In this document: piece after piece, positions 38,317 to 51,864 of the stretch
Position numbering within the stretch: position 1 is the stretch's first letter
How the letters are laid out: every line of letters begins with the position of its first letter
DNA from: Trochalopteron elliotii
Taxonomy: Eukaryota > Chordata > Aves > Passeriformes > Leiothrichidae
Direction of reading: 5' to 3'
Assembly: GCA_024734555.1 (NCBI GenBank)
Contig: JANPWX010000081.1
Span: 2,130,431-2,194,430, forward strand
Length of the DNA stretch: 64,000 nt
Position numbers and translations under genes: made by a program
The notes under the pieces: model-generated
The model's database searches: none
Seen by the model: only the letters and a program-made list of their open reading frames with translations
Told to the model about the DNA's origin: nothing

Positions 38317-41300
38317 CTTCTGGGGAACTACTACCACCCTCTGCATTCAAATACTACCTTTTTAAAGTTGTTAGAGTTTGTTTTTTTTTTTTTTTTTAAA
38401 ATTCAGCATTGATGATACAAACTAGGCTGAACCTACACAAGAACTATTCAAGAAGCTGCCCACTGGACAGTGAGCTATGCTGTGACACAGCTTGCCAGTT
38501 AGCAATACCAAAAAAATACTTGGTTCTGGTATCTGGTGACAGTCTACTAACTGCACTAATGTGCAAAGAAACAGATGCATCAATCAGCAATTTCATCCAT
38601 ACATCATAAATGTATAGCCATCCTATTCATCTGAAGTGAAACCTTGTAATTTCCTCATCAGCACGACAAGCAACTGCGTATGAAAGATTCCTGCCAAGTT
38701 TTGGTCAAAACATAGTTTATTTTAAAGTAAATGTATCCTACCACGTTTATTTTAGCTATAAGGGATAATCTCTGTCACTGGCATCGTGCAGACAAAGATC
38801 AATCCAGCAATTTACACCATCACAAGTGAAAATCCGATGAAGCCATGTGAAATCAAGGACATACGGGAGATGCTTGTGCAAAGAGAAGCTCTGAGCTGCT
38901 CTACTCACCTGAAACAGACTGAAACTCCGTGACTCCATGGGAATATACCCCTCTGGTATAACCAGAGCAATGCTGTGACTGGGTAGCCAGCTGTGAGAGG
39001 CTGCCTGTGGGCTCATGGGTTTGCATTCAGATTTGTTGTGATCTGTTGTTTCTAGGAAAGTCCAGGGCTCTTCAGGATTTTAACACTGCTCACTCCCAGG
39101 AAGACTGATCACCCTTCTGTAGGCTCAGAACAACCCAGACTGCTAAACTGCATCCTCAGAAATAAATACTATTTTGTTCTGTCAAAAAAGGGCTAGGTCT
39201 GGGAAGAATAACTTCAACCAAAAACACACAAAACACCCCTTTCAGAGTGTGCCACAGTAGATACAAATTGTTACTTTGTCCAGGCAATTAGAAGTCCTTA
39301 AGGATCCATGAATCCCTAGGCACTTTTTAATACCTGAAAACTACAGAAATGTCCAATAGTACTTTCTTTTCTTTTTCTTTTAATTGATACAATATTTTTG
39401 AAATAACCATGCTTCGAATCTGATCTCCCTCCTCAAGAGCTGCACAGATGTGTGCTGCAGTGATTAAGGAGATACAGCTCCCTCTCCCCCACAACATCCA
39501 CACTCCCTCTCCAGCACAGGTCTTAATTTCCTCTGCATAAAAACTGAACACTTGTGTCTTCTCTGGAGCCACCTGAGGTTAGAGCTCAGAGCATGACCAC
39601 AAAGCCCTGCTGACTGCAGTCTGTGCTGACAGCTGGACTGTAAATGCAGCAGCAGGGGGACCACGGGCTCTGGGACAGCCCTGGGATGGCAGGATGGGCC
39701 AGAGGAGCAGATGGTGGCTGTGCTCCAGCCACACAGCTGGCAGACCCTCAGCTGGTTGTCACTGCACTGCCAGCAGGATTTTTGCCTATTTTGGACATGG
39801 GAGTAACAGCCAGGTCAATCGAGACTGCAAAGAGCTAAGAACAAAAGACATGATGATTTCCTGGTGCTGTATGTGCAATGAGTGCACCCCTTTCTATCAT
39901 GTCTGAACCTAAATTAGTGCTCAAGTTCTCTGCTTCCACAGGGCTCTGCTGCTGCCACTGAATGCTGCTCACTTGACCTCTCTAGTACTGAAATGTAGGA
40001 CATTGACATTTTTAATTAAGAAGCAAATGAGAGAAATACTGTCCTAAAAGCACTTAGAAAAATAAAAATCAGAACTTTCCATTATTATTCATATGTCTAA
40101 AGTAATGCTATCCAAGAAGGCATTAATTCCATTCTTCTTTTCTTAACATTAAAGCTGAGAAAGTCTTATCCATGCTTGAGGCACTGAAAGGTTGAAAAAC
40201 ACTGCTGTGTAAGAAAAAATCCTAGTAGACACTTTGAAAAGCAGCAATAAAGCTCAAAATGGACATGGACAGTATTAACTTCAACTTATAAAATCCACAG
40301 CTGCCATTGCTTGGAAAGCAGAAGACACCTATTTCTGCAGACACTGACTACCTCACTTCTGCTCACACAGAGAGCAATGTGTTTCACATCTGCTGAATTT
40401 GCTTTAGAGACTCTAATGGAATCAAGGCCCATGGGTGTGGGCACAGGAAGAGAATACCAATCTTATACTACAGCTTGTCAGAGAAATAAATGTGGAACAT
40501 TCAGACTTGACAGAGTGGATGGAAAGTAAATTGAGAAATCCCAACACAATGCAGGGCCTTTTCTAGCAGAAGAGATTGCTAACTCTTTCCTGACAAAGAA
40601 AAATCCTTCCTGTTGGTGATTTGGGTTTTGATACCCTTATTCATATTGAGTAATGCCACAAAATCCATGGGATTACACACAAAGACAATACCAAACGTGA
40701 GTAATGGAATCAAAACCTGGCCAGGTGGGTTTTAAACCACAGGATCTCTCTTTGCACATACAGACTCACACCTAAAGCAGAAGCTGCTCTTTACCTTAGC
40801 TCATATCCTTCATAAGCAGGTGGACAATTTGATTTTATATTCAGCTCTCCAAGTTACCAAGGTCCCTCTGGAGCCACTAGAGAGCACAAACTCAGCCAGA
40901 GAGAGGAGAGTAGTCCACTGAAGTCAATTTTTTAGGGATAAACTGCTGGAATTAGATCAGGTAGAATATGCCAATTTTAATTTTTTGTTAATTACCTGTA
41001 TCGAGTATGTCCTCTGCAGAAGAAGCTTTTTTTGAGTAATATGCATAACTTTGAATAAGGATAGTGGAAATCAATGACCTGTTCTGCTAAATGGGAGAAC
41101 AGTTCTCAGAGTATATGAAGTGAGAACAAACAGGGCTGAACATGAAGTATTTTCTGTAAAATATCTGCAGTGGTACAGTCTGCTGATGCCATCTCAAGCA
41201 GCCTTTTTTGATCCCTATGAGTGGACCTGTCATTCAAGGACAGACTTTATCTGCACCAAAGATCTTATACCTTGAAGTAGCTGAACCTGCCCCAGCACCT

Positions 41301-42276
41301 ACAGCCAAAGCAGAGAACCTCTGTGTTTCAAGGCACCACATCAGGACAAATCCTGGTTTTCCCAGGGTACCCAGTCAGTGACTGGGGGCTCACAGCAGTT
41401 CTGCTAAGAACCCCAGTGCCCTGTGTTTCTATGAGCCCCACCCTCTGGACCAGCAAACCAGTTTACCCTTCAATTTGCAAACCAGGTTACCCTTCAATTT
41501 CTGCCTCACCCACACCAAACGTCTTCTGTGCAGAAAAGGTCATTTCACAGCTACTGCAACTGCACTCAGGCAGTCTCTGAATATTTTATCTTTAATAATA
41601 ATTTTCACTAGAAATTCATCTTTCAAATGCTGTATCTGGCTGGCGAGTGAAGAGCAGCTTCACAGAGGAAAAATCAAGGCTCTCTGGAAATGCTTTCAAA
41701 GGAGCTGTGACAACACAGAGCAAAACTCTTCTCTCCATTAATGAACAGCGACACACAAATTCCAAAACCTATTTTGCATCAAACCAACCATGTCCAAGGT
41801 GCACAGTGAAAACCATGGCCCATTTGCATTGCTGAACACAACACTGTGGAGCTGGTGAATGTTAGTAGCATTCTTCATTCTGCAATTGTACATCAGGAAA
41901 TTAAAACACTCTGAATCTCTTATACCTCTCAACTCTCATCTTTCTAAAGGAATAGTAAAAAACCTATTTAATCACTGGAGATGATGGTTGGTGTATGTAT
42001 AGTATATATACTGGCACATATATGTAAATACAGCTGTGAGTTTGTAAGCAGAACAGCAAGAGACCCCAGTCTCCCTGTTGTGCTTACACACAAGGACAAC
42101 ATAAGTCAATGACTGCAGCACATTTACTGACAACATTTATCACTCAGAGGCTTAATTTCAGTGGTTTATTTTCTCCTCCCCATTCCTGATTTTCCACTTG
42201 TGGGAGTGTGTAAGAAAATGCAGATCCCTGAGCTGACATTGTCTCCACTGAAAGTTGAGAGGTACACCACTGTTAC

Positions 42277-42427
42277 AGCACACGTGGGGAATGCACTCAG
42301 CAAAACCAAACAAAACCCAAAGCAAAATAAAACCACCCCCACCCCTCACCAAACCCAAGCAGCCCCGTGCTGTGTCACACACATGCTGGGCACAGAAAGC
42401 AAGCTGTGACATACAGAAGCCATGGCA
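42277..42427 (-). promoter_or_regulatory. YGCY cluster downstream of exon 78 (possible MBNL sites)
   Basis: On the transcribed strand seven YGCY tetramers (five TGCT, two TGCC) lie in about 150 bases, the nearest 21 bases past the exon 78 donor. Roughly two to three would be expected by chance. MBNL proteins bind YGCY and usually promote inclusion when bound downstream of an exon. MBNL1 is known to control DMD exon 78 in mammals. The same stretch has GTTTTG/GTTTGG runs. Function in this species is inferred. Confidence 0.45.
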
Positions 42428-42448
42428 GTGAGCCTGTGTCTCACTAAC

Positions 42449-42480
42449 CTCTCTCACTGGCTTTCCAGGGGCATTTCTTC
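42449..42480 (-). CDS. DMD: Dystrophin exon 78 (32-base alternatively spliced exon)
   Basis: The exon is 32 bases: two bases finishing Gly, then RNAPGKPVRE. The acceptor is cctaaag after a pyrimidine-rich tract and the donor is gttagt. In human the same place reads RNTPGKPMRE, so there are two substitutions. Exon 78 is known in mammals to be included in adult muscle and skipped in embryonic tissue and in myotonic dystrophy. Its length is not a multiple of three, so skipping shifts exon 79 into another frame. A cluster of YGCY motifs in the following intron fits regulated inclusion. It is too short to be found by open-frame length and was placed by splice sites plus homology. Confidence 0.95.
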
Positions 42481-45400
42481 CTTTAGGAACAGAGGGAGGA
42501 AGTGGAATAAATATCAGAAAGAAAGGAAAACAAAACCACACATGAATATATATTTTATACTGTAAAAGACACTTAAATCTCCATTTAGAAATTTAACATT
42601 AAAAAATGCATTTCTGCTTAAACAAAGACCCAAAGTGCATTGAAATCCACTGATGATTCTGAGCTGATTTATGCAACAACAGTTCTGTAACCTGTGGCTT
42701 GGTTTAACCTCTCAAAAACAGTTGAGAAAACTAGTAACAGCAACTTACACGTCTGCCAGTTGAGAGTAACGACTGCAGACAAGATCTGGACTCACTTTCT
42801 GAGCATCCTAATTAGCAAATTTGAGTACTTCTGCCAATCAGTGTAAGTGGTAAAATCACCTTCCCCCAATATCAAATCAATTTACCCAACACAATCTTAC
42901 ATTGTATTGTGGCCTACATACACTGAGTTATGCATTGATAAACATGCCTGTGCACATACATATTTCACACCTACAGAAGTACACTGGAGTACAATATGCT
43001 CACATTCAGGATAAATATGTTGCAAAACATGTTTGCAACATGCTGACCTGCAAGCATGGTAAAACTAGAGGGGGCGGAGGGAGAAACAGACAAAAAAAAT
43101 TGAAGTAAAAAAGGGAAAAAAGAGAAAGCATCTCATAATGTTCAAGTACTGCCAAAATGGAGTCAGTAATGGGTTTAGCTGCAAAGATGTTCCTAACAAG
43201 CCGAAACAGAAATCTTGACCATGCTTATTCTTCTCAAACACTTCCCATAGCCTATTTGTTTTTAGAAAAGGAAAGTCAGGTGTTAATCAACAGCAGAAAC
43301 ACCCCTTTGTCCACCTTTCCACCACACAGCCAGTAACAGTCTCTGTCTCCAGGAGCAGTGTCCCACTGTCACTGTCACACTACTGGCAGCTCTGCTGTGG
43401 CCAGGCTTGCAGTCCTAGTGACAAAATCTCTGCAGCAGATGCTGTAGGATGATCTTTGCCCCAGAGCTGCTGTAAATGATGCAATTTGAAATGATGTGTG
43501 GGGCACTGGGGAGAGAGACAGACACATTTGGGAGAACACCAGTCAGCATAACAGTAACCTAACTGCTGTCGAGGTTTGCTCTACAGCAGCCTGCAGGAGA
43601 AGGGAAGAGGCAATAAACAGCTTTATGGGTATTTTACAAGTTGCAGAACAAGGGCCAACAGCAGAGCAAGGCTGAGCAGAGGCAGTACAGGAGAGGAGGA
43701 GAGAGCAGAGGAAGGAATGGCATCACTGACCAGCACAGGTCTGAGCCACAGCTCCCACAAACTCCAGGCAACAGAAAGGGCTGGGGCAGCCTCTGAAGGC
43801 CTGGAGAGCAGAGGTTATCATTTACTGAACAGAGAAAGCTTTAGTCCCTTCCTGTCCCTCTCCCTCTCCCCAGCAGCACACTTCCTATTAAAAATGATAG
43901 CAATAGGATCAATAACAACATGCTCTGCACATGGCTTTTTACTCTGCTCCTAAGTGGAATCTCGACTCCAGTGATGTCTGTACCACACGTGCTGGTGCAG
44001 CACAGAGGCACCAGGGCCTGACGGCCAGGAGAGCTGTCACTTCAGTTCTAAGGACTCCACCTCACAGGCCTGCCTAAACCTTCCAGCTCTTATATATGCC
44101 TACACAGCCTGAGACCTCCCCTGACACCTTTATCAGGAGTCACAAATTCCCTAAAAAACGCTTTCCAAAAGGGGAGATGACAACATCTCACTAATGTCAA
44201 TCACGTAACAGAAAATCCTTGCAAAGGAAGATATAAAACCTATTGCATATTTTCGTCATTTTCTGAGGAAGAGCCTCAGGGTTTAGGCCAGCTTAGACCT
44301 GCCCCAGAAACTGCAGCATAAGTACAGCTTGGTTTGAAAGAGTTCTGGGGCAGGAATGGGACCCAGCAGGAGAATTAGCTTGGGTCCACAGTTTAGCTTG
44401 AGCCAAGAAGAGAAAAGGAACTGCCTACAAACAAAATACTGGAGGTCTTGAGAAACGCCTTCCTGTCTGCACAAACACCTACAACTGCAGCTACACAGTG
44501 TTTAATTTAAATCTACATGAGACAGACTGGATTCTGCTTGAAAATGAATGCATTTAAAGGTAACTGGGATAGCTCAGCACCACACAAAACAGCTGGTGAG
44601 GACAGTCTGTGGTGAGTAATCAGCCCTGGAATTTGCTAAATGCAGCAAAGATCCACGCTACTACAGCAACAGCTAATTTCTTCTGGAAGAAGATTAAAAA
44701 GGGTTTAATGGATTTTACGTTATTTTCTTCTTTGCATATGAATCAATGCCTGTTTCTAAGTTTTAAGGCAAGGAGTATGGTTTGGCATAAATTGCAGAGG
44801 AAGAAGACTGTCTGTACTGCCGCAGTTCTGAAAATTTGTGTTCTGTAAGGCATCAAAATACTGATACGCAATCTGTGAGTGCCTAATTATCTATTATTTC
44901 TGCTCAAATCAACATTTCCTGCTCTTACAAAATAGAAGAGTTTTCCTTTTTATTTTTGGAAAGCTACATGGCATTAAATCACAGGCAAAGGTACACAACA
45001 AGTGACCACATCAAACCTGAAAGCAGAGGCGCCACCAAAAACTTCATGCATGTGTCTCTGCAGATCCAGGTCAAAACAGAGAGCCCAAAGCAACCACTGC
45101 ACTGCCCCTCTCACTGAGCTCAGGAAAGGGACAGGCTGCACAAAAGGGACATCTGGGTCTGCAAAGAGCCTTTTTTCTCAAAACAACAGAAAAAAAATCT
45201 GTTGAAGTTTTATTAAATTCATTACCATATTGCCAGTTTACACCAGAACTGGGCATTACAAGACAGAGAAGATTTAGACCACTCCATCACTGTCCCATCT
45301 GCAGAGAAGCTCAGCCAGATCAGTTCTTTTGTGCAAAAGGGGTGCAATAAGGGATCTCAGTCACCTGGGCTCACAGCACAGAGAAGGTGACACAATCCAG

Positions 45401-48400
45401 GAGAGGCCAGGGTATCTCCAAGGGAAGAGTATTTCCAGAATACTCCACAGTGCAGTAACTCTGGGGTACTCTTTCACTGACTCAGTGAAGTGTGAAAAGA
45501 AAAGTCTGCATCATGAGACATTTTGCTGTCAGAGTAAGAGAAACTCCATTATTTGCAGTGCTGAAAGTTACTACTTCCACTTAAGAGTCCCATTCATGAC
45601 AGAGCCTGGCTGATGCACAAGTGAGAAGAGAAAATGTGACTGGTGTGTTTTAATGTGACTGAGATAAAAAATAAAACTCCTAAAATAGGTGCTATTCTTA
45701 CTGCCATTCATTTATTGCTGTGGGGTCCTGTAATTTCACTGCACCACACCACAACTGTTGAACAATACCATGTGAAATTGTGAGGACCAGTCTCATCATG
45801 TCATGGTCTCTTAGCTCTTTTAAACCATCATGGTCTCATTTCTAACCAGTTTTGGCTCCCAATTCTTCATTATCCCCAGCAGGGGCCCAGCATTGCAAAT
45901 CTCTGAAGTTCTCTCACCAGCTTCATTTAGTTCAAGAACTTCTGCCCCTAAATACCTCTCTGAGCTTCATTCACAGAAAGCATTTGCCATGAAACCGTAA
46001 GTGCAAAACTCAGCCTGGTCCACCAGGAGAGCCACCTGAAGTGGAGAACTTGTTCATTCTCAGTGCTACAGGAGAGATGAATTTGGCTTTGAAAATACTG
46101 GCCTGCCAATCTTACTTTCTAATTGTGAACCAATTCCCTGGAGATTTAGTAGTTTAGGCACAAATACAGCGTGAAAATGTTTTCCTCTGTGGCCCATTAC
46201 TGAGCAGGGTCAAATAAACCACTGAGGTGGCATTTAATGGTAGATTTCCACTAAATGTCAGACCTCTGGCTTTGACATCTGTTTTGAGTTAGCACAGCAG
46301 CTGTTTGAAGCAGCTGCAGCAGTTGTGAATTTGCTGGGAGCAGCAAAGTAAAAGAGGAGTGGATGGGAAACCTTTTAGATTAAAAGGAAAGAAAAATTTC
46401 TTAAGGACAGCAATCATCAGGTATTCAGCAGAATTTCTCTCTCCAGAAATGAAACAGCTTTTGGCACCAACAGCCAGCTGTGCAAGGAGCAGCAAAGTCC
46501 TGTTCTCCTTAGGAAATGCCAAGAACTGCCAAAAGGTTAAACTGAAGAAACAAACAAATGAAAAACCCTATAAAAGGTATACGGCACATAAGTTGTTGCA
46601 TCTGAGGTCTGCTTGTACAGGTCTATGACACAATCTGTTTTGCACTTGCTTCTCTAAAATACATTCAAAATGATGCTATGAAGTCTTGATGCCCTTTTAA
46701 AAACAACTTTGTGCAGCAAAAGCTTGAAAAATATAATCTTAAGGAATCTATCTCCATGTCAGTGACAATTACTATTGCTTTTTATTGCTTTGTTTCAGGA
46801 CTCCAAAATGAGAGCCAGTAACTTGCTTTAGTAAACTAGTTCCCAATCTGAACAAGTCTTACTCTTCAAGTGCTTTTGACAAAATTTAGGCTAAATATGT
46901 CTGTGATGCTCAACTACACATCTATGCACCCAAGCACAGAAACTCAGTCCTCTCTCTTCACTGCTTGTTCAGCTCTGGACTTTTCTCACAACCAAAGCCT
47001 TCAAAATCCTGTTTGCTTTTGCCATATTGTTCTGAACTCCTCCACGCTGTTATTCTAATGGCAATAGGACCCCCAGAATTATGTCCCTGATTCAAAAGGC
47101 CTGCCACTCCCTATGCTGTGACATGCTGATATTTAGCTTGAAAATTAATATGCTTATTTTTACAGACCACAAAGAAAACATTATTTCATAAAATCATTAA
47201 GGCTGAAAAGGACTTCTAAGACCATTGAGTCGACCTGTTAACCCAGCACTGCTGAGCCCCCCACCAAACCAAGTCCCCAGGTACTACATCTACATGTCTT
47301 TTAAATACATGTGTGGTTGTTGATTCAACACTTCCCCGGGCAGCCTGTTCCAATGCTTGACAACCCTTTTCCTGGAGAAATTTTCCCTAATATCCAATTT
47401 AAACCTCTCCTGGCACAACTTAAGGCCATTTCACCTCATTCTACTGCTTGACACTTGGGAGAACAAACCAATCCTCACCTTGCTTCAACCTCCTTTCAGG
47501 TATTTGTAGAGTGGTAAGGTCTCCCCTGAGCCTCCTTTTCTCCAGGGTAAACAACCCCAGCTCCCTCAGCTCCTGTATCACAACCTATTTTTGAATGGCA
47601 AACTGGGACAACTGCAATTCTGGTATCTGACAATTTTTTACTTCTATTTAATAAGAATCAACGTAACAAAAATTATTGTTTATAGATATGTGCTATTGCT
47701 TGTTTGGGCTTATTCTCCTGTTTCCTGAACACCTACTCGAGGTTTCCTACCTGTAACCTGAGATTCAATCCGACTTGTACTGGAAAGAAACAAAATTTCA
47801 CTTGCACCATGCCTGAGTCCTTAACATCATCCCCTCTTCTCAGGTTGCTCTGCCAAGCTGCTTTCACTCTTCTGCAACTGCACTTTGATCTTCTGTTAAA
47901 GATTAGAAATCTGAGACACAGATCACACCTCTCAACAGCAAAAAGGCTCCTGATTCAGTAGTTTGTGGAAACCAATCAACTCTGCTTCCTTTTCTTCTTC
48001 CTGCAGTCTTGAAAATTTGAAATCAGAAATCCCTGATGCCTGTGGAATCTGACTGACCACAGCATCTTTCATGTCACACTGAAAGACTACATGAGGCTGC
48101 AGCACGTCAGATATTGGATGTAAACTTTGTGTATGCAGGTATCAGTTGAATATAACTGAATTATTAAATTTGGAGTAGAAGAAAACCTCAGTAACACAAG
48201 TTAACATGAGCTTTCAGCAGCCTCTATCAACCAATGAATGGAAATCCATTTGCACTGGCTGTAGGACAAAATTTCTTACAGAGAGCCTGACCATTCCTAT
48301 AGCTCAGCCAAAAGGAATTACACTAACCTGGCTTTCATGCAAACACATCAAAAGATATATGCAGAACAGAGAAACATAATTGAAGTCCTAATCTCTTTAG

Positions 48401-50532
48401 CCAAAACCTGGTACAATTCCCGAGAAACTGAACAAATTTCCCTCCCAGCTGGATTAATCTTCTTGCGTAGCCCAAGAGAGGGGAAGAGACAGATTCTGGC
48501 TCAGCCTGGCAGTGCCTTGGCCAAGACCTAAAGGCAAAATCCCATGGGTAGCTTGGCTCTGCTGGGCTGTGCCTGCCCCTGGAGCTCCATCAGGAACTCC
48601 TCTCATGGCTTGGCTGAGGGGGACTCACATGCTTATGTCCCCTTCTCACTCACAGCCCTCCATCCAGCCAGAGAGGATTTTTGTTCTCCATGGCTGCCAG
48701 TCAGACACAGAACTAACTACATAAGCTGCAATACCTTTTGTGGATGCTTGTGCTCATCTACTATGTTTTCAACACAGTTGCTGAATGAAGAAACAAAATA
48801 AGGGGCTACATTCTTTCTCTCTAGCTAAATGATCACATTTTGCATCACAAGAATGAAAATCTGAAGCTACAGATTAATTTACAAAATTAATCTTATCAAT
48901 TTCACTTCTTTTTCCTACTAAATTTTATGTTCTCTCAGTTTGTTTCATGAAGCTTTGCGTTTTTCACTAGTAAGATAAAAAAACCATTTTCTGTCCTCAG
49001 TAAGCAGAAGGTGACGTCTAACAGACTGACCTCTACCTATTTATTCAACACAGGAAATGAACCACTCTATTTCAAACATCTCATTAAGTTTTGTTTCATA
49101 AATTGCTCCTATTTCACAGAAAACTAAGCTTGTTTTTAAAAAGAAACACTGCCAGTGTCATCACCTGTGAACAGAAATTAGGTATCACATTTGCTGATTA
49201 TTTTTACACATAGGATACATACATCTGGACAGCTGTGACTATGCAAGATCTATGTACAACATATTTACACTAATGATGGTCACTAATAAGAAAACATTGT
49301 CTATTGTAACCTTGTGTACAGAGCAACTTTAAAAATAAGTCCATTTTAATCTACACAGCAATGTTAGAAGGACTTTTCCTCTGTTGTCTCTCATAGCAAT
49401 TAAAAACGAGGGCTGAACATAGGACTCTTTTACATAATGTTGAGGTGGAGCTGAGTGCAGTTGACAATTTATTGTACTAGACTTTATTCAATGATATCTT
49501 TCTAAATTATTCCATCTTTTGATCTACAGCACGAGATCTTATATGGTTTATATGACTTTTGTCCCACTGCTCACAGGTGGTTTCTGGTGAGAGCTGAACT
49601 TGCTTTGAAAGCAAAGGATGAATACAACCTGACTCCACAGAAAGCTTAGTACAAAGGTTAGAGCATTTATCTCCTGAAGAAGAACCCCTGGCTGATGTGT
49701 GAAAGTTGTGCAAGGCTCCTGCAGGAAGTCTATGCCCCCTGAAATCCACTTATCAAGCTGGCAATACCAAAACTTTCTCCTGCGAAGAGGTTCATGGCTG
49801 AGCCTCTTTTCACACAACAGCCAATATCCCAAACTTCCCATCTCCTGCTAGGAATCTCAGCCATTTTTCTTGGCAGCAGAGTATTTCCTTCTGGGCTCAG
49901 AAAAGAACTTAAATGAAAAAAAGGTTGGACAAATAAATACTGGTAATCTAAATGCCTATTTTTAGCAAACAACAGGAATGAGAGAAATGGAAACAATGAA
50001 AGAAAGGCTGTAGCTGAATGAACATGTGCAGCTTACGCTGCACAAACAAGCATCCCACTAGTTCTTTCTCCATGCCTCAGAGGGCTACATGGTTGAGAAC
50101 TTTGACTTAGAACTCTAATAAGTATATCAAAGCACAGCCTTGGAGAAGGATAAGGACAGAAAGAAAATGTGCTAAGACGTGTATTAAAAAATAAATCATC
50201 AAGGGGATCAACCAAAAAGAAGGAAAGCTGTGAAAAAAGGAACATGGCAAAAGGGAAGCAAAGAAAATGCTTGGGGAAGAAAGAGTCTCACAAAGACACT
50301 GTTTCATCCACATATTTAGCAAGGGCTACCTGTGGAGTTAGCTTAAGGTGAGAAGGAACAGGCTGCTCCTCCACTCTAAACAAGACAGGTTTAAACTCTA
50401 CAGCTATTGTTAAAATGAAAACAAAGAGCAGCAAAAACATCTGATGCCAAAACACAACCCCCTGAAAACATCAAGGAACAGAAAACACTTTTATCTTCTT
50501 CCCTCTCATCTGCCACAGGCAGCAGCGCTCAC
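42481..50532 (-). other. DMD: DMD intron 77
   Basis: The 8052-base intron starts gtgagc and ends in a pyrimidine-rich tract with cctaaag. It contains one CR1 fragment (47186-47582). Otherwise it is plain AT-rich sequence with purine-rich patches (for example 43066-43125); no exon-like open frame with plausible splice sites was recognised. Confidence 0.9.
47186..47582 (-). mobile_element. CR1 LINE 3' fragment in DMD intron 77
   Basis: About 400 bases in the same orientation as the other intronic copy. Diagnostic stretches are aggctgaaaaggacttctaa, cccgggcagcctgttccaat, atccaatttaaacctctcct, ggtctcccctgagcctcctt and ttctccagggtaaacaaccc. The copy is 5'-truncated and diverged. Its subfamily appears to differ from the intron 78 copy. 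Confidence 0.92.
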
Positions 50533-50625
50533 CTCTGGAGCTGGGGAAGGAGTTGTTGAGCTGCTCCATCACTTCCTCCAAACCTGTGCTTGTGTCCTGG
50601 GGGGGGCTGAGCAGCTCATCCTCAC
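50533..50625 (-). CDS. DMD: Dystrophin exon 77 (C-terminal region)
   Basis: This 93-base exon completes the Gly codon from exon 76 and reads EDELLSPPQDTSTGLEEVME, then QLNNSFPSSR, ending with the first base of another Gly codon. The acceptor is ctttgcag and the donor is gtgagc. The EDELL start differs slightly from the EEDLL of human. Because the exon ends in phase 1, it can be joined either to exon 78 or directly to exon 79. Both joins restore a Gly codon but then use different frames, which sets the two alternative C-termini. The length equals human exon 77. Confidence 0.97.
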
Positions 50626-50902
50626 CTGCAAAGCAAATCCACACCACTGCATGAGAGCCTGTGCTAACAGTTTGTATTGCCCCATTGTATCCCCCTCAAA
50701 GCTAAGGCTGTTCGCTCAGACACATTTTCTGCTTAGCATACAATAAAAATTTCAAAGGTGAATTTTGTTGACTGTTACTGCTGTCTTTCTTTATAAGGAT
50801 CTAGGGGAAATTAAATGAGTGATTGGAGACTATTAACACTATTTTAATTCATAGAAGGGGATTTGAGAAATAATCTACTCTGGTAAAAGAAGGAGGGTAA
50901 AA

Positions 50903-51030
50903 TGTCTGCTAGGAACATCCAGTTCCATAAATGACACTCGTCATTTCAGCTTCTCTTGTTCTATTAATGGAAAAAGAAATTGCTGTTGTGAGTGCTGCTG
51001 TTGAGCAGCTTTCTAATAGTGCTGGGTTCA
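50903..51030. repeat. Diverged duplicated element, copy 1 (intron 76)
   Basis: Shares an ordered series of blocks with copy 2 at 51735-51864: tgtctgc, ccataaatga, tcagcttct, ctattaatgg, gctgctg, cagctttc and gtgctgggttca. The two run in the same direction about 830 bases apart. The family is not recognised. Confidence 0.6.
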
Positions 51031-51734
51031 TGTTGGCACTGCTTTGCCTAGCTGTGCAAATCAGTAGAAACCCAGATTCTCATCTGCATCAGTATTAATA
51101 TTTCTGACAGTTTAATTGCATCAGATTGGCGCTCCAAGAACACTCAATTGTACTGTAAAAGGCTTTAGCAGCAGTTTAATAAAGCGAAATACATTTCTCC
51201 CACTGAATAATTTCTATAACCTGATTATAGGGCAGCAGCTTAATGGGAAATTCAATACATTTTATTTTTACTGCATCTTTTTTTTTTTTGCTCATGGGTT
51301 CATATAACTAAAATGCATATGCTGTTTTTAATGCAGATCCTAGCCTCCAATATAAATAAAGCATCTGGAAAAAAATACACCTAAAGGATATACTTTGAGT
51401 GAGATTTTCCTTTTATACTACATATCTTTTATCTCTACTGAAACAGAAAAGCAATTTTGCCTGCTGTAATAACTGAGTTACATACTTCTCTTGAAAATGA
51501 CTTAATGACCCTTTATTCTAACATGTCTTGCCCTATTTGAGTAGGAAACTGTCTGATTTTCTGTTAACATTTACATTCTTTAAACACTGAGGTGCTCCAT
51601 GCTAGTGAAAAACCTAGAAAAGGGGATATGAAAGGAGCATTTCAGGGCTGCCTATATTTAAGCCAGGAGTTTAACAAGAGTTATTTCTGACCAAGAGTGA
51701 TTTCTCCCACTCCAGCACAAGAAATGGGATAGAG

Positions 51735-51864
51735 TGTCTGCAAGAAGCACTTAATTCATATAAATGATGGTCTTTGTATCAGCTTCTTTTATTCCATTAA
51801 TGGTCTAAAAATAGTTGCTGAGGCTGCTTGCAGTTTGTTCAGCTTTCCAGTGGTGCTGGGTTCA
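51735..51864. repeat. Diverged duplicated element, copy 2 (intron 76)
   Basis: The second copy of the element at 50903-51030, almost the same length (130 versus 128 bases) with the same block order, including atcagcttcttttattcc, attaatgg and gtgctgggttca. It could be a local duplication or two insertions of an unnamed old repeat. Confidence 0.6.

Larger units (their letters stand above)
35957..42448 (-). other. DMD: DMD intron 78
   Basis: The 6492-base intron starts gttagtgagac and ends cttttccag. It holds a YGCY cluster close to the donor, one CR1 fragment (37935-38316), an AT-rich palindrome with duplicated flanks (37765-37941) and a 17-base T run near 38380. I see no gene on either strand. 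Confidence 0.9.
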
